NCBI GenBank assembly: GCA_947476145.1 | Contig: CANJPH010000001.1 | Coordinates: 97,362-161,361 of the forward strand | Reading direction: 5' to 3' | DNA from: Bacteroidota bacterium | GTDB taxonomy: Bacteria; Bacteroidota; Bacteroidia; Chitinophagales; Chitinophagaceae | DNA length: 64,000 bases | Shown here: positions 61,541-64,000 of the stretch, in pieces | Numbering within the stretch: position 1 is the first letter of the stretch | How the letters are laid out: each line of letters begins with the position of its first letter | Made by a program: the position numbers and the translations under genes | The notes under the pieces: model-generated | Told to the model about the DNA's origin: nothing | The model's database searches: none | What the model saw: the letters and a program-made list of their open reading frames with translations, nothing else

Positions 61541-62627
61541 TTATTTTTCTTCTTCCGACATTAAGTAGGCTTTAATAAACCCATCTATTTCTCCATCCAT
61601 CACTGGGCCCACATTTCCAACTTCGTAATCGGTTCTGTGATCTTTGATCATTTTATAAGGATGGAAAACATAGGAACGTATTTGACTTCCCCACTCTATT
61701 TTTTTCTTAGTTGAATTGGTCGCATCTAAAGCTTCTTGTTTTTTACGCATGGCTGATTCATACAATCTACTCTTTAACATCTTCATCGCAATTTCTCTGT
61801 TCTCTCCCTGGGTTCTAGATTGTTGGCACTCCACAATAATTCCTGATGGAATATGTTTTAAACGAACGGCAGTTTCTACTTTATTTACGTTTTGTCCTCC
61901 CTTGCCACCACTTCGGTAAAACTCCCATTCAATGTCGGCAGGGCTTACCGTTATTTCAATACTATCATCAATTAATGGATATACATATACAGATGCAAAA
62001 CTAGTATGTCTTCTTGCATTGCTATCAAAAGGAGAAATTCTGACTAAACGATGTACACCCGATTCTGCTTTTAAAAATCCGTATGCAAAAGGCCCATCAA
62101 ATTGAATGGTGGCCGATTTTATTCCCGCGCCGTCTCCTTCTTGATAATCTAGTGAAGTAACGGTCCAACCTTGCTTGTCCCCATACATACTGTACATTCT
62201 AAGCAGCATTTCAGCCCAATCCTGGCTCTCTGTCCCGCCTGCCCCTGGATTGATTTGCAAAATAGCAGGAAGTTCGTCCTCGGGCTTATTCAATGTGCTC
62301 TTAAACTCGGCATCTTCAATTAATAAAACCCCTTTATCAAAAGCCTCTTTGGTTTCTTGCTCTGTTGCATCCCCTCCTTTCCAAAACTCAAATAAAATGG
62401 CAAAATCTTCCACACTAGATTCCACATCTTGAAAAAGATGAATCCAATATTCATTCAGCTTAATTTCTTTCATGATACCCGTAGCACGCTTGTTGTCATC
62501 CCAAAAACCGGGTGACAAAGACATTTGTTTGTCTTGATCTACTTTTTGTATACGATTGTCAACGTCAAAGAAACCTCCTTAGGACAGTTACCTGGTCCTT
62601 CATGCGCTTAATTTGTTCTATCGTCAT
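61541..62627 (-). CDS. prfB: Peptide chain release factor 2 (programmed +1 frameshift)
   Basis: Recognises UGA/UAA and releases the finished peptide. Reading the minus strand, ATG at 62627 opens a 20-codon frame ending VLRRFL at an in-frame TGA (62567-62565); a +1 slip at CTT-T continues with Asp-Val-Asp and 341 residues, about 361 aa in total, as usual for RF2. Seen: SPF tripeptide in [11 protein letters not shown], the GGQ motif in [14 protein letters not shown]. The frame alone from 62524 lacks the N-terminus. Slippery site is annotated separately. Lies 24 nt downstream of rnpB. Confidence 0.96.
62564..62579 (-). promoter_or_regulatory. Programmed +1 frameshift site of prfB (SD-like AGGAGG, CTT-TGA-C)
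   Basis: Minus strand AGGAGG (62579-62574), a 3-nt gap TTT, then CTT TGA C. The spacing and slip codons are identical to the autoregulatory RF2 frameshift site of E. coli, where low RF2 lets the ribosome shift at the UGA. Confidence 0.95.
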
Positions 62628-62651
62628 GATCAGTTTTTAATTTTAAAAAGT

Positions 62652-62992
62652 ACTACAAGCCTCGTAAGCCGGATTCTGTTTCTAAACTATCATTTATCTA
62701 GCCTCATCATTACTGATGAAGTCTTGCTGCCTACCCTGGAACTTGAACGAGTCGTTCTCAAGCGTTCCTTTACGTGGCATTACAGCACCCAAGGTTTACC
62801 CTATAATACAATTACTTGTCTTATTCGTGAGCTCTTACCTCACGTTTTCACCTTTTCCTCTTGCGAGGTAGTTATTTTCTGTGGCACTTTCTCTGCCCCC
62901 TTGCGAGGACGCCGGCTATTCACCGGTGGGTTACCCTATGCTGTCCGGACTTTCCTTGGTAATTGCTTACCACGATAGCTCGGGTTTGTAGT
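62652..62992 (-). ncRNA. rnpB: RNase P RNA (bacterial class A)
   Basis: About 341 nt on the minus strand. Conserved blocks: AAGGAAAGTCCGGAC near the 5' end (CR-I), GTGCCACAGAAAA (CR-II/III region), and ACAGAATCCGGCTTAC near the 3' end (CR-V). The ends ACTACAA and TTGTAGT pair as helix P1. It removes the 5' leader of precursor tRNAs. A -7 box is 5 nt upstream of the 5' end. Sequence, conservation and length are all right for RNase P RNA. Confidence 0.95.
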
Positions 62993-62996
62993 AATG

Positions 62997-63004
62997 CAAA
63001 GGTA
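62997..63004 (-). promoter_or_regulatory. -7 promoter box of rnpB
   Basis: Minus strand TACCTTTG followed by CA, ending 4 nt before the mapped 5' end of rnpB, which fits a transcription start there. A TTTG is present upstream, but only about 12 nt away, so the -33 is unsettled. Confidence 0.6.
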
Positions 63005-63008
63005 CGGC

Positions 63009-64000
63009 TTAGTATTCAAAAAACACTTCCGTAGCACCATAACCGTAAAAATCGGAATATTGATTGATGAAACTTTTAACCTTGGGCTTTACTTTTAATA
63101 AATCATGAATCTCTTGCTTGAGCTTACCCTTGCCTACACCATGAATAATAATCATGGATGGCAGCTGATTGAATGTAGCCAGATCAAACCATTTTTCAAA
63201 TTCTTCTAATTGAAAATGCAAAATTTCGGCGTTGCTTAAATGACTGTGACTGTCCATTATTTTTTCAATATGCAGGTCAATGACTGAACGGGCTTTTTGG
63301 ATATTTTGTTTGATTCTAGAAGCATCATATACCTTATACCCTGCATTTCTTAAAATATCAATCGCTACATGATTGTCTTCTTCTTTATCGGGATAGGTTT
63401 CAAATAATGGATAGCTGATATTCGCTTTATCATCCTCTTTTAAGATTTCAATTTTTTGGAAAAATTGCCTAGGTTTTATTTTAACATTGGCTTCAAAATG
63501 ATCTGCTTTCTTTTTATGCGGCTCCGTTAAGGAAAAATCTACACTAAAACTTGGACTATCATTTACTTCGGCAAAAGAGATATCATGAATATAAAAATCA
63601 GTGAATGGGGCAATAGTAGATTCTATAGAAAAATTACTTACTCCGCCAAAAGCTTGATCATAAATGAAATGATAGCTAACCCTATTTCTATTAGAAAGAT
63701 AAATTTTTAAATTGTCTACTACCTCATCATTAAAATCATCCAAACTAAATTTAGGAATAATATTTAACCAAACTCCTTCCTCTTCCTTACTATCATTTTT
63801 TTGCACTTTCTCTTTAGGAATCTGGTCTAGATAAATTTTTTGTGGCGCTGATTTTTGTGGGAATAGTTTCTTCTCTGTAAACCGTTTAAAATAAGGGAAA
63901 TCAATTTGATCCATATAGGCAGGGAACTTCACCCCACGTACTTCAATCATTACCATTTTATCATCCATGATTTCAATGATACGTCCTTCCTCGTTACTCA
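63009..64000 (-). CDS. DUF2027-Smr domain protein (partial, 5' end outside window)
   Basis: At least 329 codons in frame, open to the right edge; in-frame residues before the internal ATG at 63968 (SNEEGRIIEI) match the conserved DUF2027 start, so the true N-terminus lies outside. N-terminal DUF2027 region (EVRGVKFPAYM and NIIPKFSLDDFND), and a C-terminal Smr domain with DLHIEK (about 229) and SMIIIHGVGKGKLKQEI (about 270). Smr domains are DNA- or RNA-cleaving or binding units found in MutS2. Function of this fusion unknown. Stop codon lies 17 nt from the rnpB 5' end. Confidence 0.9.
   Translation of the reverse strand, partial: SNEEGRIIEIMDDKMVMIEVRGVKFPAYMDQIDFPYFKRFTEKKLFPQKSAPQKIYLDQIPKEKVQKNDSKEEEGVWLNIIPKFSLDDFNDEVVDNLKIYLSNRNRVSYHFIYDQAFGGVSNFSIESTIAPFTDFYIHDISFAEVNDSPSFSVDFSLTEPHKKKADHFEANVKIKPRQFFQKIEILKEDDKANISYPLFETYPDKEEDNHVAIDILRNAGYKVYDASRIKQNIQKARSVIDLHIEKIMDSHSHLSNAEILHFQLEEFEKWFDLATFNQLPSMIIIHGVGKGKLKQEIHDLLKVKPKVKSFINQYSDFYGYGATEVFFEY

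Noticed and set aside
62520-62630. prfB as a frameshifted pseudogene
   Set aside because: The in-frame TGA is preceded by the exact autoregulatory slip site and the 341-residue remainder is intact.

Overview
The window reads as a stretch of chromosome from a Bacteroidota bacterium, most likely a member or close relative of the Chitinophagaceae. This is an inference from several signs: low GC by eye, dense genes with A/T-rich start regions and no consistent Shine-Dalgarno sequences, repeated matches to the Bacteroidota promoter consensus (TTTG or TTG, about 19-21 nt, TAnnTTTG), and phylum-typical families (alternative GlmU-like protein, fused SpmA-SpmB, DUF4199, DUF2027-Smr, HU-CCDC81-like domains, TonB-dependent receptor, YtxJ of the bacillithiol system). 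No insertion sequence, prophage, rRNA operon or CRISPR array was seen.

Layout. 1-3278: a DEAD-box helicase cut by the left edge, a GH25 muramidase and a secreted M20 amidohydrolase. 3533-9418: a tight seven-gene run on the plus strand with a catalytically degenerate dihydroorotase-like protein, DUF4199, two glycosyltransferases, gmhA, gmhB and a secreted unknown; it looks like a heptose/glycan (LPS) operon. 9434-13257 (minus): lepA, tpiA and a GlmU-like protein. 13362-17998 (plus): pruA, pdhA, a TPR protein, a LutA-like protein and an EVE protein. 18016-21265: SpmA-SpmB fusion, ychF and a glutamine cyclotransferase lipoprotein. 21275-27531 (minus): a compact four-gene unit (large TPR protein, outer-membrane barrel, membrane-anchored HU-CCDC81-like protein, methyltransferase) of unknown joint function. 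27659-36930: thioesterase, cinA, a 2-oxoacid dehydrogenase E2, an S9 peptidase, a TonB receptor and an EamA transporter. 36923-38897: glycosyltransferase, DnaQ-like exonuclease and YtxJ. 38930-46769 (minus): a run with both topoisomerase IV subunits. 47009-52259: YkgJ-type protein, NamZ muramidase, THUMP methyltransferase, tRNA-Val, YciI-like protein, Ycf48-like protein and tcdA. 52329-52777: tRNA-Arg, a strong terminator and an array of nested palindromes plus 45-bp tandem repeats. 52778-61534: isoprenoid-synthase-like protein, ung, plsC, lptD, amidase, MCE protein and OstA-like protein. 61541-64000 (minus): prfB with a programmed frameshift, rnpB and a DUF2027-Smr protein cut by the right edge.

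The dominant theme is cell-envelope work (LPS heptose, LptD/OstA/MCE, three cell-wall hydrolases, PlsC, outer-membrane proteins) mixed with housekeeping translation, topology and central metabolism genes. The least explained elements are the palindrome/tandem-repeat array after tRNA-Arg, the 21275-27531 operon, and the class I isoprenoid-synthase-like gene coupled to ung. Functions are assigned by recognition of motifs, without database searches.
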